This document shows, piece after piece, positions 14,375 to 22,961 of a stretch of DNA of 38,197 bases. The notes below the pieces were generated by a model that ran no database searches, was not told the origin of the DNA, and saw only the letters and a program-made list of their open reading frames with translations. Numbering within the stretch: the stretch's first letter is position 1; every line of letters begins with the position of its first letter. The DNA comes from a virus. The stretch lies in the IMG/VR virus record IMGVR_UViG_3300044712_001381, positions 1-38,197 of that record; one strand, 5' to 3'. A program made the position numbers and the translations under genes.

Positions 14375-15103
14375 CTAGCTCTGGCGGAAGACCAGCGCCA
14401 TAAAGGTCTTGGTGCTCAGATCAGTCGCGGAAGACTGCTGGATCTGGTCGTTGACTGTGACGACTGCTTCGAACAGCGAGGCCTTATCGCCAGCATCGGC
14501 AGCAGCTACACCAGTCACGGAAAGGATCACATCGCTCGCCTTCAGGCCGGTGGCAGTGCAAGCGCCTGCGCCATTTTTGCCAACAAAGGCGATGATGTCG
14601 ATTTTCAGGATGGCGCCCGCAAGGCCGTGCGGCGTAACGGCCCGCGCGGTATCCGCACCGGCTAGCGCTTCGGCATCTGTAGCCAACTCCACCAACCCAG
14701 AGCGGGTGACGCTGGTGGTCAGCGCAGCGAGACCGGCCGGTGTGACTGCCCGGTCGGCGTCCGTGCCGGTAATGGTCTCGGCGCTGGTCGCCAGTTCCAC
14801 TTTGCCCTGCACTGTTGCACTGGCCGCGGGCACGAGGCTCGGTACAGCGGATGCCAGTGTATCCGGCGCAATTACCTTATCGGTAACCACACCTGCGGCG
14901 GCTTCCTCGCCTGAAGCAAAGGTCGTCTGGCCGGTCAGTCCGGTCACGGTGGCACCGGCGTCGACCGTCATCGTTGCGCCAGCTTCGAGCTTCAGCTCGC
15001 CGCCGGTGATGACCTTCAGCTTTCCACCGCTGCCGAAATTTACCAGGGCGCGTACTAGCCACTCAACGCCGCGTGGAAAATGGGGACTTTCTTGCAAAGT
15101 CAT
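14375..15103 (-). CDS. Head fibre / decoration protein with tail-fibre-type repeats
   Basis: A 242-residue protein. ATG 15103 is chosen because AGGGAG precedes it; the open frame begins at a TTG two codons earlier. After a beta-helix-like stretch (GGKLKVITGGELKLEAGATMTVDAGATVTGLTG) come two repeats of about 34 residues, GKVELATSAETITGTDADRAVTPAGLAAL and GLVELATDAEALAGADTARAVTPHGLAGA, of the phage fibre-repeat type. The C-terminal ~70 residues are related to the C-terminus of the connector next door. Location between capsid and connector genes suggests a fibre on the head or collar rather than on the tail. Confidence 0.7.
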   Translation of the reverse strand: MTLQESPHFPRGVEWLVRALVNFGSGGKLKVITGGELKLEAGATMTVDAGATVTGLTGQTTFASGEEAAAGVVTDKVIAPDTLASAVPSLVPAASATVQGKVELATSAETITGTDADRAVTPAGLAALTTSVTRSGLVELATDAEALAGADTARAVTPHGLAGAILKIDIIAFVGKNGAGACTATGLKASDVILSVTGVAAADAGDKASLFEAVVTVNDQIQQSSATDLSTKTFMALVFRQS

Positions 15104-15173
15104 GTTCAATCTCCCTGGGGACCGGCTGCCCGGTCCCCATGAATCGATAATCTAAAATGGACCGTCTAAAAGC

Positions 15174-15608
15174 TTACAGGACGGTCACTACATCGGCCTG
15201 GCTGTTGCAGTCCTTGTTGCGGTCGCGCGCATCCAGTACCATTTCGGCGTAACCCAGCACAGGCCCGGCCGCGTCATTGGTCACCTTGACCGTGGCGAAG
15301 CTTTTGGTGAGCTGCGCAAGCGGGATCGATACCTGGATCTGGACTTTGGTCGCGCCGCCGCCCGGAGCCGTGAAAACAGACGCGGCATCGATAATTTCGG
15401 CTTCGCCATCTGCGGCGATATCGTTCGCCTGGTAGACCTTCACGGTCACTTTCTTGGTTGCAGCCAGCGCGCCGCAAACCACGTTAAACAGGACATCATG
15501 CATCCCGCCTTCGATGGATTTGTACGTGCCGGTGATCGTGGCGCCTGATGCCATGCTTTGCGGGAGTATGACGGGCACAACTTGCTTTTCTTCATGGATA
15601 CGGTTCAT
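15174..15608 (-). CDS. Head decoration/structural protein candidate
   Basis: A 144-residue protein directly after the major capsid gene. It is an all-beta sequence: VVPVILPQSMASGATITGTYKSIEGGMHDVLFNVVCGALAATKKVTVKVYQAND ... VQIQVSIPLAQLTKSFATVKVTNDAAGPVLGYAEMVLDARDRNKD. Similar small beta proteins follow the capsid gene in many siphoviruses and are probably capsid-surface or cement proteins, but I cannot name the family. GAGGT precedes the ATG. Confidence 0.65.
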   Translation of the reverse strand: MNRIHEEKQVVPVILPQSMASGATITGTYKSIEGGMHDVLFNVVCGALAATKKVTVKVYQANDIAADGEAEIIDAASVFTAPGGGATKVQIQVSIPLAQLTKSFATVKVTNDAAGPVLGYAEMVLDARDRNKDCNSQADVVTVL

Positions 15609-15695
15609 GGTTACCTCGTTTGTGAAAGGTGCGAGAGACAGGCCCTCGCACCTGGTTGGATAAAGTGCCGAACGTATTACGTTTTGTGGTTTGTC

Positions 15696-17048
15696 TTACG
15701 CCCGGGCGGCCAGGGTCACGTAAGCCGAGCGCTTGTTGGCGCTGTTCTTGATCGTGATCTGGCTGCGGCGTTTCGGTGCGCCGTTGGCGCGCATGATGAA
15801 GCGGAAGCAGTTCTCCGCGGTCAGGAAAGCCACGTGGATGGAGGAAGCTGCCTGCACCCCACCCTTGGTGATCAGCACGTACTCTTTCGGGTCGGTCAGG
15901 ATCACATCGCCCTTATCGCCCAGCGCCGAGCAGTGGTCGGTCGGCATGATCGGGCGACCATACAACGTCGAGAAGGGCGACCCGGAGATTCCACCGGCGG
16001 GCAGGAACACCGGCACGCCGTTCTGACCAATCGGGAAGTTCATCAGCGGCAAAATCTCTTCGACGTCTGGGTGCATCAACCAGATCGCATTCCTGCGCAA
16101 ACGAGGCAGCAAGCGCCCCCACATGTGCACGAAGTTTTGGTAAACGACCGTATCGGCAGCCTGTGCGCCCCCGGCGGTTTCTTTGGCCACTTCGAGCAGC
16201 GCCGGGCTTTTCAGGATGCCCAGCGGCTTGCCGACGCCATTCGCGGCCACAATATCGCCGGAAAGCTGGCGGTTGATCGCCAGGCCAAAGGCCCGGTTGT
16301 AGAGCTGGCTGGCAAAATTGCTGTCCTGCAGGGTTTCCTCGGTGGCATAGGCGAAGCCCATCAGCTTCTGCAGGTCGATCTTGGTCTCGCGTGTTTCCGG
16401 CTTCGACTTCTCAACCGTCTTTGACTCGGCAGCCCAGTACATCTGCACGCCGCCAAAAACCGTGGTGGAGATATCGCTCTCGTCGATGTCAATCCAGCGC
16501 GCCGAATCGCTGTTCGCACCCACTTCGTAGGTGTCAACGAGCGAGAGCAGATCGCCCTCTTCAGCGGCCGATTCGAACATCCCCACGGTGAAATCGTTCT
16601 GCACCGTGAATCCGAACTCTGCGCCTACGCTTTCGTTGTTGCCCAGCGCGCGCGCCTCGGCATTCACCTGGCTCAGGCGCTCATCCACCCCGCCGGTGAG
16701 CGCCTGGTTGCGCACGGCCACGAGCTGCTCGCCCAGGTTCGAAAACACATGCAGGCGTTCCTTGCTGCGCACCTGCGCCGGGATCTTCCCCGGGGTTTTG
16801 GCCGCTGGCTGTCCACCGGCGCCGCGCTGTTCGCGAGCTTCGATGTCATCGAGCACGGTCTGCCGTTCCTGTTCCGCCTCGAACTCGGTGATATTGGCAT
16901 CCAGGGCGTCCCAGGTGCTCTTGAGTTCGTTCCAGGCGCGGGTTTCATCGGCAGACATTTCCGGCTTGTTGGTGTCACGGAGCTTGTCGGTCAGCTCCTT
17001 GCGCTTTTGCTTGGCCTCGCGCAATTCGGCCGCTGTGTGGATTTTCAT
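15696..17048 (-). CDS. Major capsid protein, HK97 fold
   Basis: A 450-residue protein. The first ~75 residues form the coiled-coil delta domain (AELREAKQKRKELTDKLRD ... WDALDANITEFEAEQERQTVLDDIEAREQR), which acts as internal scaffold and is normally removed by the prohead protease, leaving a mature protein of roughly 340-350 residues. HK97-fold landmarks include the E-loop region (TTVFGGVQMYWAAESKTVEKSKPETRETKIDLQKLMGFAYATEETLQDS), GKPLGILKSPALL, and GSPFSTLYGRPIMPTDHC in the P-domain. The order protease, capsid on the same strand is standard. GGAG with AAAG lies before the ATG. Confidence 0.97.
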   Translation of the reverse strand: MKIHTAAELREAKQKRKELTDKLRDTNKPEMSADETRAWNELKSTWDALDANITEFEAEQERQTVLDDIEAREQRGAGGQPAAKTPGKIPAQVRSKERLHVFSNLGEQLVAVRNQALTGGVDERLSQVNAEARALGNNESVGAEFGFTVQNDFTVGMFESAAEEGDLLSLVDTYEVGANSDSARWIDIDESDISTTVFGGVQMYWAAESKTVEKSKPETRETKIDLQKLMGFAYATEETLQDSNFASQLYNRAFGLAINRQLSGDIVAANGVGKPLGILKSPALLEVAKETAGGAQAADTVVYQNFVHMWGRLLPRLRRNAIWLMHPDVEEILPLMNFPIGQNGVPVFLPAGGISGSPFSTLYGRPIMPTDHCSALGDKGDVILTDPKEYVLITKGGVQAASSIHVAFLTAENCFRFIMRANGAPKRRSQITIKNSANKRSAYVTLAARA

Positions 17049-17059
17049 CTTTCTACTCC

Positions 17060-17674
17060 TTATCGGCTAATTGAAATATCCCGAAGCGCGCGGTTGCGCT
17101 CGAGGTGTTCACGCATACGGATTTGTTCCTGCTGGCGGCGGGCCTTCTCGCCCTTGATGTATTCGGCCACGTCCTGCTCGCTGCGCACGCCAGCAGTGCT
17201 TTGTGGGTAAGCGGGCAATGTCACTGGTGCCACTTCGAACAATTGCGCCTGGCGCACGGTGCGGATCACATAATTGGGATCAGACTCCCAGTCGTATTCC
17301 ACGCGCGTGGCCACAAATGTGAAAGATGACCCGCGCACGTCTCCGCGTTGGATGGTCTCGATGTGGCGTTCGGCCCAGCTGGGCGGATCGATCACATAGC
17401 GCAGCCCAACTTCGTCCTCGGTCACGCTCAGCGTGTTCGGGCTGCGCCCCAATACCTCGCCGAAATCGTGCTGCCAGGTGGCGAAGATATCGCTCGCGCG
17501 GTCGATCAAGGTTTGTGAAAATGCGCCCTTTTCGAACTGTTCGCGAAATGTGCCGTAGATCGGGTTGGAGAGCTGCTGCCATTTGACAGCATAGCCCTCG
17601 ATGGTTTTTTTCCCGTTGGCGCCCTCGCGGATTTCAGGCTGAAACAGTAATACGCGGATCTCTTTTTCTTCCAT
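17060..17674 (-). CDS. Prohead protease (HK97 family)
   Basis: A 204-residue serine protease that cleaves the capsid delta domain during maturation. Catalytic residues visible are H69 (FATWQHD) and Ser in GSSFTF (116-117); the fold motif FREQFEKGAFSQTL and the later LFEVAPVTLPAYPQSTAGVRS are typical. ATG 17674 is chosen because GAGGTGA lies five bases upstream; a GTG two codons earlier overlaps that site. The portal gene's stop codon forms part of the ribosome-binding site, so the two are tightly coupled. Confidence 0.95.
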   Translation of the reverse strand: MEEKEIRVLLFQPEIREGANGKKTIEGYAVKWQQLSNPIYGTFREQFEKGAFSQTLIDRASDIFATWQHDFGEVLGRSPNTLSVTEDEVGLRYVIDPPSWAERHIETIQRGDVRGSSFTFVATRVEYDWESDPNYVIRTVRQAQLFEVAPVTLPAYPQSTAGVRSEQDVAEYIKGEKARRQQEQIRMREHLERNRALRDISISR

Positions 17675-17676
17675 GC

Positions 17677-18915
17677 TCACCTCGCATTCGGCTGGGCTTG
17701 CGCCCCGACCGTCTTGGATAAATCGTCCAAATGGACATAATTGCGGCTGACCAGCAGCCGGTCTGCTGGGTTTTCTGCTCCGGGCTTATAGCGGTTCATC
17801 TCCAGATAGGCCCGTGCTTCGTTCTGGGTATAGATTCCGTTCTGGACCATCCCCTCCAGGTAGGCGCGCAGGGCTGCCAGGTCAGTTCGCAGCAGGGCCG
17901 CGCGGTTGATGCGCCCATACCATTTCGTTTGCTCGCGCCTGGAGAACAGCTTCAAGTCGTATTCCTGTTCGTGCTGCACGCAGATCGGATCGAGCGTGGT
18001 CCCCAGGTAATCGAGGTTCTGCTGCTCATTCGAGTTGTAGGCCTGTTTCCCCTCTCCGAGTTTATAGAGCGGCATTTTCAGAAAGCGGGCGATATCCGCG
18101 ATGTTGGCAATTTTGGTCTCGATATACTGGGCATCCGCGAGCGGCATATCCAGGGCGGTAAATTTTTGCCCCAGGTCGAGAATTGCGATCTTATGCATAT
18201 TGCTCAACCCGGCTGTGGCTTTTTCAAATTCTCGCCGAACCTTGTCCTTCTCATCCGGCCCCAGCTTCGAAGGCGTTTCGAGCACGCCGCCCAGCTTCAT
18301 GCCCTGTTTGTAAAAATTTCCCTGGAACTTTTGCTGTGATAAACCCGATCCCAGGGCTTCGCGCGCGTACCCCAGGTAAGAATTGCCGGTGATTCCATCG
18401 TCTGAAAAGCCCTTGACATGGATGACATCAGATGCGGGCATCTTGCGCATGGTCAAGCCCGGAATGTTGAGCACGTACCAGAGATCGCCATTGTCATCAA
18501 CGTAAGGAACGGTGTAGCCGGGAGGTAACGGCCAGAGTGCCACTGGGTATCCGTTGAAATCTGTCTCCACATAGGCGTAACCGTTGCCCCAGTTGATGCG
18601 ATAGTTTTCAAGAAGCCGGTGAAAACTAAACGGATTCATTTGCGGGTTAGGCTGCCTGTCCAAAAGCCAGTAAGCCGGGTGGTTATAGTCTGGCTGACGA
18701 TCTCCATCGCTGGTACGTTTGAAAACGTGCCGGGGAAGCTTGGCAAAATCGTCGCATAGGATGTTGACGCAGGCAAACCACGCGCTCAGCGTCATCGCCG
18801 AACTTTGGGTAACGTTTTCGCCGCTGTTGGTGGTCAGGTAATCGTCCATCCCGGAGAGCCAACTGGAGATATAGTCCTCGCGCGAGCGCGATTCAAGCAG
18901 GCGTTGAACAATCAT
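17677..18915 (-). CDS. Portal protein, HK97 family
   Basis: A 412-residue protein forming the dodecameric DNA channel at one capsid vertex. Family landmarks: SAMTLSAWFACVNILCDDFAKLPRHVFKR near the N-terminus, the PNPQMNPFSFHRLLENYRINWGNGYAYVE block, DVIHVKGFSDDGITGNSYLGYARE, and the helical C-terminal GEGKQAYNSNEQQNLDYLGTTLDPICVQHEQEYDLKLFSRRE. The start overlaps the stop of the small membrane gene as ATGA. Length is usual for the family. Confidence 0.97.
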   Translation of the reverse strand: MIVQRLLESRSREDYISSWLSGMDDYLTTNSGENVTQSSAMTLSAWFACVNILCDDFAKLPRHVFKRTSDGDRQPDYNHPAYWLLDRQPNPQMNPFSFHRLLENYRINWGNGYAYVETDFNGYPVALWPLPPGYTVPYVDDNGDLWYVLNIPGLTMRKMPASDVIHVKGFSDDGITGNSYLGYAREALGSGLSQQKFQGNFYKQGMKLGGVLETPSKLGPDEKDKVRREFEKATAGLSNMHKIAILDLGQKFTALDMPLADAQYIETKIANIADIARFLKMPLYKLGEGKQAYNSNEQQNLDYLGTTLDPICVQHEQEYDLKLFSRREQTKWYGRINRAALLRTDLAALRAYLEGMVQNGIYTQNEARAYLEMNRYKPGAENPADRLLVSRNYVHLDDLSKTVGAQAQPNAR

Positions 18916-19130
18916 TTCTTCTTACTCCTGCCGATCAACCGCGCGGCGAACAGGCCGAAGATGATCAGCACCACACCCATGGAGTACCAGCCAAAGAGTT
19001 CATTTACCCGAAAGTTGGTCCACAAAATCACGCAGATCCCGGCCAAAAGCAAAAAATCATCCAGGAAAAGGAAGCTTTTTCCCAGGATTTTGGCGATTAT
19101 TTGGAAGAAAAGGCGCGATTTTTTAAGCAT
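18912..19130 (-). CDS. Small membrane protein upstream of portal
   Basis: A 72-residue protein from ATG 19130 (MLKKSRLFFQ); the longer frame to 19226 overlaps the neighbour and looks non-coding. It has two hydrophobic segments (FLFLDDFLLLAGICVILW and FGWYSMGVVLIIFGLFAARLI) and a basic ending GRSKKK. Small membrane proteins of this size often precede the portal gene in HK97-type phages (DUF1056-like), role unknown. It overlaps the portal start by four bases. No clear ribosome-binding site. Confidence 0.6.
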   Translation of the reverse strand: MLKKSRLFFQIIAKILGKSFLFLDDFLLLAGICVILWTNFRVNELFGWYSMGVVLIIFGLFAARLIGRSKKK

Positions 19131-19140
19131 TTTTGGCAAA

Positions 19141-19458
19141 TTATTCGAGATACTTCGTCGCATAAACGCTGATGGTGACGCACTCGTTTGCCCATCCATC
19201 AACATTCTTGTGATACTGATTGGCATGGCCGCTCAAAGAAACCATGATTTCCTTGGCAGCGACAAACCCGCTTTCGCGGACCAACCTGGCGGCCGCCCGA
19301 ATGGCCGCGTCGATCTGCTCATCGCGCTCTTTCACGCATTGCTGGTTGCCAATGTTGGATCTATCTGCTGCCTTAAGCGCCTCAGAAACCTTGAGCGCCA
19401 GCGTACGAGAATTGTCTTCCCCGTCAACTTCCACAGTCTTGCTAACGGACCAGCTCAT
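19141..19458 (-). CDS. Small hypothetical protein at head of capsid operon
   Basis: A 105-residue protein. ATG 19458 (MSWSVSKTVEVDGEDNSRTL) follows the strong site GGAAGGAAA; the open frame begins upstream in the leader hairpin. It is mostly helical in the middle (ALKVSEALKAADRSNIGNQQCVKERDEQIDAAIRAAARLVRES) and ends in beta strands (KEIMVSLSGHANQYHKN ... CVTISVYATKYLE). No family recognised. It is the first gene after the leader/terminator copy 1 and probably opens the capsid-tail transcript. Confidence 0.7.
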   Translation of the reverse strand: MSWSVSKTVEVDGEDNSRTLALKVSEALKAADRSNIGNQQCVKERDEQIDAAIRAAARLVRESGFVAAKEIMVSLSGHANQYHKNVDGWANECVTISVYATKYLE

Positions 19459-19477
19459 TTCGTTTCCTTCCTGGAAC

Positions 19478-19561
19478 AAAAAAAGCGCCTGGCACATGAC
19501 TCTTGCAAGTCATGTGCCAGGCGCTATCCTGGCGATGGCCACGCAACGCGGCCGCTCAATT
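19478..19561 (-). ncRNA. Leader RNA with intrinsic terminator, copy 1 (candidate attenuator)
   Basis: On the minus strand the element starts AATTGAGCGGCCGCG, continues with TTGCGTGGCCATCGCCAG, and ends in an 18-bp perfect hairpin (AGCGCCTGGCACATGACT at 19484-19501 against its complement at 19508-19525) followed by seven T (19484-19478). GCCAGG just upstream of the hairpin can pair with CCTGGC of its proximal arm, an alternative helix that would break the terminator. A near-identical element lies at 24061-24143. The start of translation of the first capsid-operon gene is 20 bases beyond the T-run. A promoter lies just upstream, so the transcript would begin within the conserved block. Confidence 0.75.
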
Positions 19562-19570
19562 GATAAATCA

Positions 19571-19598
19571 ATTATACATCAAACTTCTCTTGGAACAA
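19571..19598 (-). promoter_or_regulatory. Promoter of capsid-tail operon
   Basis: TATAAT on the minus strand (19576-19571) with TTGTTC sixteen bases upstream. The expected start is about 19564, at the edge of the conserved leader. The -10 region GATGTATAAT resembles GATGTAAAAT before leader copy 2. Confidence 0.55.
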
Positions 19599-19600
19599 GC

Positions 19601-19630
19601 GAGACCGCCCGGGTATTCCCGAGCGGTCTC
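19601..19630. other. Hairpin between large terminase and capsid promoter
   Basis: GAGACCGC (19601-19608) and GCGGTCTC (19623-19630) enclose a second stem CGGG/CCCG, leaving one mismatch. No T-run follows on the minus strand, so it is a weak terminator at best; it separates the terminase transcript from the capsid promoter. Confidence 0.5.
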
Positions 19631-19729
19631 TTATCAAAAAGGTTTTCCGGTCGCCCGGGTGGGTGAGGGGGGCACCCAACCAAGCGATGCGCCTATTCTA
19701 GCACGCTAGTTCTAATAATGCAAGAAAAG

Positions 19730-21568
19730 CTAAAAACCAAACTCGTCCGATTTAACATAACTGTCGAAGGCGACCGCATCACGCAGACTTTGTATCTCTG
19801 AGAGCGCATCGATTACAGCCGCGGCCAGGTCAATGCGCTTGGTATCCCCGGCGTTCTTTTTGGTCAGCATAATATTCTCATTTTTGTCAGTCTCGTTCAC
19901 GGCATTGAAAATGCACCACTTTAGCAGCGGAGACCCATCGTGCACCAGCTTCCCGCTGGCCACCAGGTCGCGTAGCAGCTTGGTCGGTTCGCTCAACGTG
20001 CGCATCCCCTGGCGCACCTCGATCACCGTATAGCCTGCCGAGGCCTGCTCGGTAGCAAACATGGTCGCGTTATAGGGATCGTAACAAAGACGATGAATTC
20101 TCCAGCCCTGCTTTTTCTCTGCGTTGGAGATGTGGTCCTGCACCTTATGAAAATCGGTCACATTCCCGGGCGTGATCGTACACCAGCCACCCTTGGCCCA
20201 ATCCCGATAAGGCACCTTATCGGTTTTCTCGTGATTCACAACACCGCCCTCCGGAATAAACCCATGGGCACAGATCGCCACGCGCTCGCTATCCAGGGCG
20301 AATACAAAACCGGTCGCGGTCAGGTCTATACTTTTTGAAAGATCATCGCCGTTATTGCACAGCCGCCCGCGCACCAGCTCCAGGAACTTCTCCCTGGGCA
20401 GCGCGAGAGCATCCCACTTATCGGCATACATGCCCATATAGCTGTTCGCCTGGCCATGTACCCAGATGTTCAAATTCTTGACCCGGAACGCGCGTATCTT
20501 GTCTGGCAGCAGGCTCCCAAAGGCTTCGTCGTGCTGCTCCTTCAGGTCCGCTATTCCCTCCGGAGTGGAGCAGCGCAGCGGGTTTGATTTGATCCAGTTC
20601 TTGGGGTCGTGCTCATCGTCGCCGGTGTCTTTATCTTCATCGTCGGTTGGCTCTTTGGTGTCCAGCTCGCGGATCATGACGAAATACCGCTCCTGCAGCG
20701 ACGGATCTTCGAGGATGCGTTTGCAGTACAGGTATTCCCCGTGGCATGGACTCTCGACATTGTTGCCCGCGGTGGTGATGGTGGTCATCAAGACCTGCGC
20801 GCGCTGCCCGAAAGCCGTTGCCATCAGGTCAAAGATCTCGCTCGTAGGGTGGGCATGGTACTCGTCGATGATGATTCCCGATGGGTTAAATGAGTCCTTA
20901 TTCTTGACTGCCCCTGAGAAAGGTTCGAACTTCCCCCCGCGCGTGCGGTGTCTCATTGAGTGCATCCCGATCTTCAGACGCGCGCTGATATCCGGGCTTC
21001 CTTCGGCCATCGATTTTGATGCTTCGTACAGCTCCCTCGCCTGCTTCTTATCCACCGCTGCGCAGTAAACATCCGGGCTGGCTTCCATATCCCCAACCAT
21101 CAGGTAGAGCGCTACCCCGGCTAACCTGGTTGTTTTTGCGTTCTTCCGTGCCTCTGTCAAAAAAGCTTTTTTGAAACGCCGCACCCCCGTGGTTCGCCCG
21201 TCAGACCGGGTGATGGTCTTTTTCTTCGAGACCCACCCAAACATGCAGCCGATATCGAACACATGCGCCGGGACCAGCACAATCGGCTGGCCAACAAACG
21301 GTCCCTCCACGTGGCGCAAATATCCAAACCACTCCACCGCAACAAAAAGAGCCTGGTCGACGTCGAACTCCCAGGGAAATTCAAGGTCGTATTCCGGCCT
21401 GACTCTAATTCCGATCCGGTGTTCATCCACTCGCCGGGCGAGATCTTCGTGCAATTGCCCGGACCGCGACAGATCAAAAAGATGTCGCTGCGCAGCCAGG
21501 CGCTCCGGCATACCAGCCACCCGAACGCCTTCGAGGACATCGAGCGCATACTGGGTTATCTGGTCCAT
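19730..21568 (-). CDS. terL: Terminase large subunit
   Basis: A 612-residue DNA-packaging ATPase/nuclease. The ATPase part shows an adenine/Walker A-like motif RKNAKTT (141-147) and Walker B IIIDEYH (232-238). The C-terminal RNase H-like nuclease shows DLTATGFVFALD and, near the end, the acidic DLAAAVIDALSEIQ. Overall pattern and length fit the HK97/phage terminase_1 group, which cuts at cos sites in HK97-like phages. Its ATG overlaps the small subunit stop as TAATG. The HNH endonuclease nearby supports cos-type packaging. Confidence 0.95.
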   Translation of the reverse strand: MDQITQYALDVLEGVRVAGMPERLAAQRHLFDLSRSGQLHEDLARRVDEHRIGIRVRPEYDLEFPWEFDVDQALFVAVEWFGYLRHVEGPFVGQPIVLVPAHVFDIGCMFGWVSKKKTITRSDGRTTGVRRFKKAFLTEARKNAKTTRLAGVALYLMVGDMEASPDVYCAAVDKKQARELYEASKSMAEGSPDISARLKIGMHSMRHRTRGGKFEPFSGAVKNKDSFNPSGIIIDEYHAHPTSEIFDLMATAFGQRAQVLMTTITTAGNNVESPCHGEYLYCKRILEDPSLQERYFVMIRELDTKEPTDDEDKDTGDDEHDPKNWIKSNPLRCSTPEGIADLKEQHDEAFGSLLPDKIRAFRVKNLNIWVHGQANSYMGMYADKWDALALPREKFLELVRGRLCNNGDDLSKSIDLTATGFVFALDSERVAICAHGFIPEGGVVNHEKTDKVPYRDWAKGGWCTITPGNVTDFHKVQDHISNAEKKQGWRIHRLCYDPYNATMFATEQASAGYTVIEVRQGMRTLSEPTKLLRDLVASGKLVHDGSPLLKWCIFNAVNETDKNENIMLTKKNAGDTKRIDLAAAVIDALSEIQSLRDAVAFDSYVKSDEFGF

Positions 21569-22038
21569 TAGTCAAACTTCGATCCGAAATCATCCAGGAT
21601 CGCGTCGGCCCTCTTTTTTACGAGCCTGGCCCGCGCGGCTGGGCTGAAACCCAGCTTATCGGTCAACTGCGCCAGGATTCTGGCATACGCCTGCAGGGCC
21701 TTGACACCGTCATTGGTCAGTACCTTCACCGTGCCATCCGCCTCCACCTTGGGTTTGCTCATTTCCTGGTACTTTATGACGGTATCGCAATAAACCGCCA
21801 GCAAAGTGCCGTCGATGTTATCCAGGATATCCAGCCCCCGCACCTGTTTGAGAGTCTGCTTCCAAACGGCCAGGGCCTCTTTGGTGAGCCACTTCGGCGC
21901 CGTTAGTCGTACCTTCGTTTTACGCTTGGCTGCATCCGCCGCGGCCTGGCGCGCATCGATCTCGGCCTGGGTCCAATGCTTCCCATCGCCTTTCTTCCCG
22001 ACCTCCATCGTTTCTGCGGAAACGACCTTTGTTGGCAT
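21568..22038 (-). CDS. terS: Terminase small subunit, P27 family
   Basis: A 156-residue protein. LTAPKWLTKEALAVWKQTLKQVRGLDILDNIDGTLLAVYCDTVIKYQEM is the P27-like DNA-recognition core, and LGFSPAARARLVKK is the usual C-terminal motif. It recognises packaging sites and feeds DNA to the large subunit. A parS-like 14-mer (22010-22023) lies in the first codons, encoding VSAET at residues 6-10. Confidence 0.92.
   Translation of the reverse strand: MPTKVVSAETMEVGKKGDGKHWTQAEIDARQAAADAAKRKTKVRLTAPKWLTKEALAVWKQTLKQVRGLDILDNIDGTLLAVYCDTVIKYQEMSKPKVEADGTVKVLTNDGVKALQAYARILAQLTDKLGFSPAARARLVKKRADAILDDFGSKFD
22010..22023. other. parS-like 14-mer, copy 3
   Basis: GTTTCTGCGGAAAC near the 5' end of the small terminase gene, read as V-S-A-E-T on the minus strand. 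Confidence 0.5.
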
Positions 22039-22043
22039 AGCAT

Positions 22044-22832
22044 CTAATCTCTCCGCTCCATCGCCGCTGCCAGGAATCTCTCCACTTCGGCGATTTCGCT
22101 TTTTGCGATCTCGAAGTATTTAGGGTCCAGCTCGTACCCGATAAACTTTCGCCCATCCAGCAGACAGGCTTTTCCCGTGCTGCCGCTCCCCATGAAAGTG
22201 TCGAGCACCAATTCGCCCGGGTTGCTGAAAGTCTTGACAAGCCACTGGAGCAGATCGACCGGCTTCGCGGTTGGGTGCAGCGACCGCTGCCCGCTGCGGT
22301 TGTTGTAATCGAGCACGCTGATGGGGTAATACTCATCCGTCGCCGATGAAACTGCTCCTGGAATGCCTTTTTGTCCGCCATAATGTTTCATCGGCGTTTT
22401 GGCAATCCGGTTGACGTGGAATTTTCCTTTGCGCATGACCGGGTTGTAAGTGAACTTGCCCCGGCCAGCGCGCGAAAAAACGAGGATGATTTCATGTGCC
22501 CTGAGCGGTCGCCGCTTCGCGTCAAGATGACCCACCGGGCAGTTCTTCCGCCAGATCAAGTCGTACCGAAAGCACGCCCGATTGGAATTTATCAACGTAG
22601 TCGTAAACGGCTGGCACGAGAAGAGAACGACCGCAGCATTTTCCTTGGTAACGCGATCAATTTCTCGCCACCATCGCGGCCAGTTGATCTCTACTTCAAA
22701 AGCCAAGTTAGTTGTGTTGTAAGGTGGGTCTGTTACCACTAAATCAATTTGACCATCCGGCAAGCCGGTCATCAGCGAAAAACAATCACCCTGAACGATG
22801 CTAATCGTCGGGATCTCTATTTTGTCAGACAT
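22044..22832 (-). CDS. DNA adenine/cytosine-N4 methyltransferase
   Basis: A 262-residue S-adenosylmethionine-dependent methyltransferase. The catalytic motif DPPYNT (35-40, in LVVTDPPYNT) comes first and the cofactor motif TFMGSGSTGKACLLDGRKFIGYELD comes near the C-terminus, the order of the beta class of amino-methyltransferases. The region between is the likely target-recognition part. ATG 22832 is preferred; an upstream ATG at 22865 (adding 11 residues) has no ribosome-binding site. No restriction nuclease is beside it, so it probably protects phage DNA or marks it, as orphan phage methyltransferases do. Confidence 0.92.
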   Translation of the reverse strand: MSDKIEIPTISIVQGDCFSLMTGLPDGQIDLVVTDPPYNTTNLAFEVEINWPRWWREIDRVTKENAAVVLFSCQPFTTTLINSNRACFRYDLIWRKNCPVGHLDAKRRPLRAHEIILVFSRAGRGKFTYNPVMRKGKFHVNRIAKTPMKHYGGQKGIPGAVSSATDEYYPISVLDYNNRSGQRSLHPTAKPVDLLQWLVKTFSNPGELVLDTFMGSGSTGKACLLDGRKFIGYELDPKYFEIAKSEIAEVERFLAAAMERRD

Positions 22833-22961
22833 GTAGTAGGTTATCTCTCTTGTATTTTTAAGCATTATTTTGGCTATGGCGCTGCAAAATTACGGCGTTG
22901 ATCGGGGACTTTTTCGCAAGGACGCCACCCCATGCGCTATAAATACCCCACCAAAACATTT

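Noticed and set aside
14409-15155. Plus-strand frame of 248 codons
   Set aside because: Antisense to the head-fibre gene; Ala/Ser/Val-rich, no family character.
15558-16424. Plus-strand frame of 288 codons
   Set aside because: Antisense to the major capsid gene, which is unmistakable.
19484-19525. Insertion-sequence inverted repeat
   Set aside because: The 18-bp stem with T-run and its second copy fit a terminator; no transposase is present.
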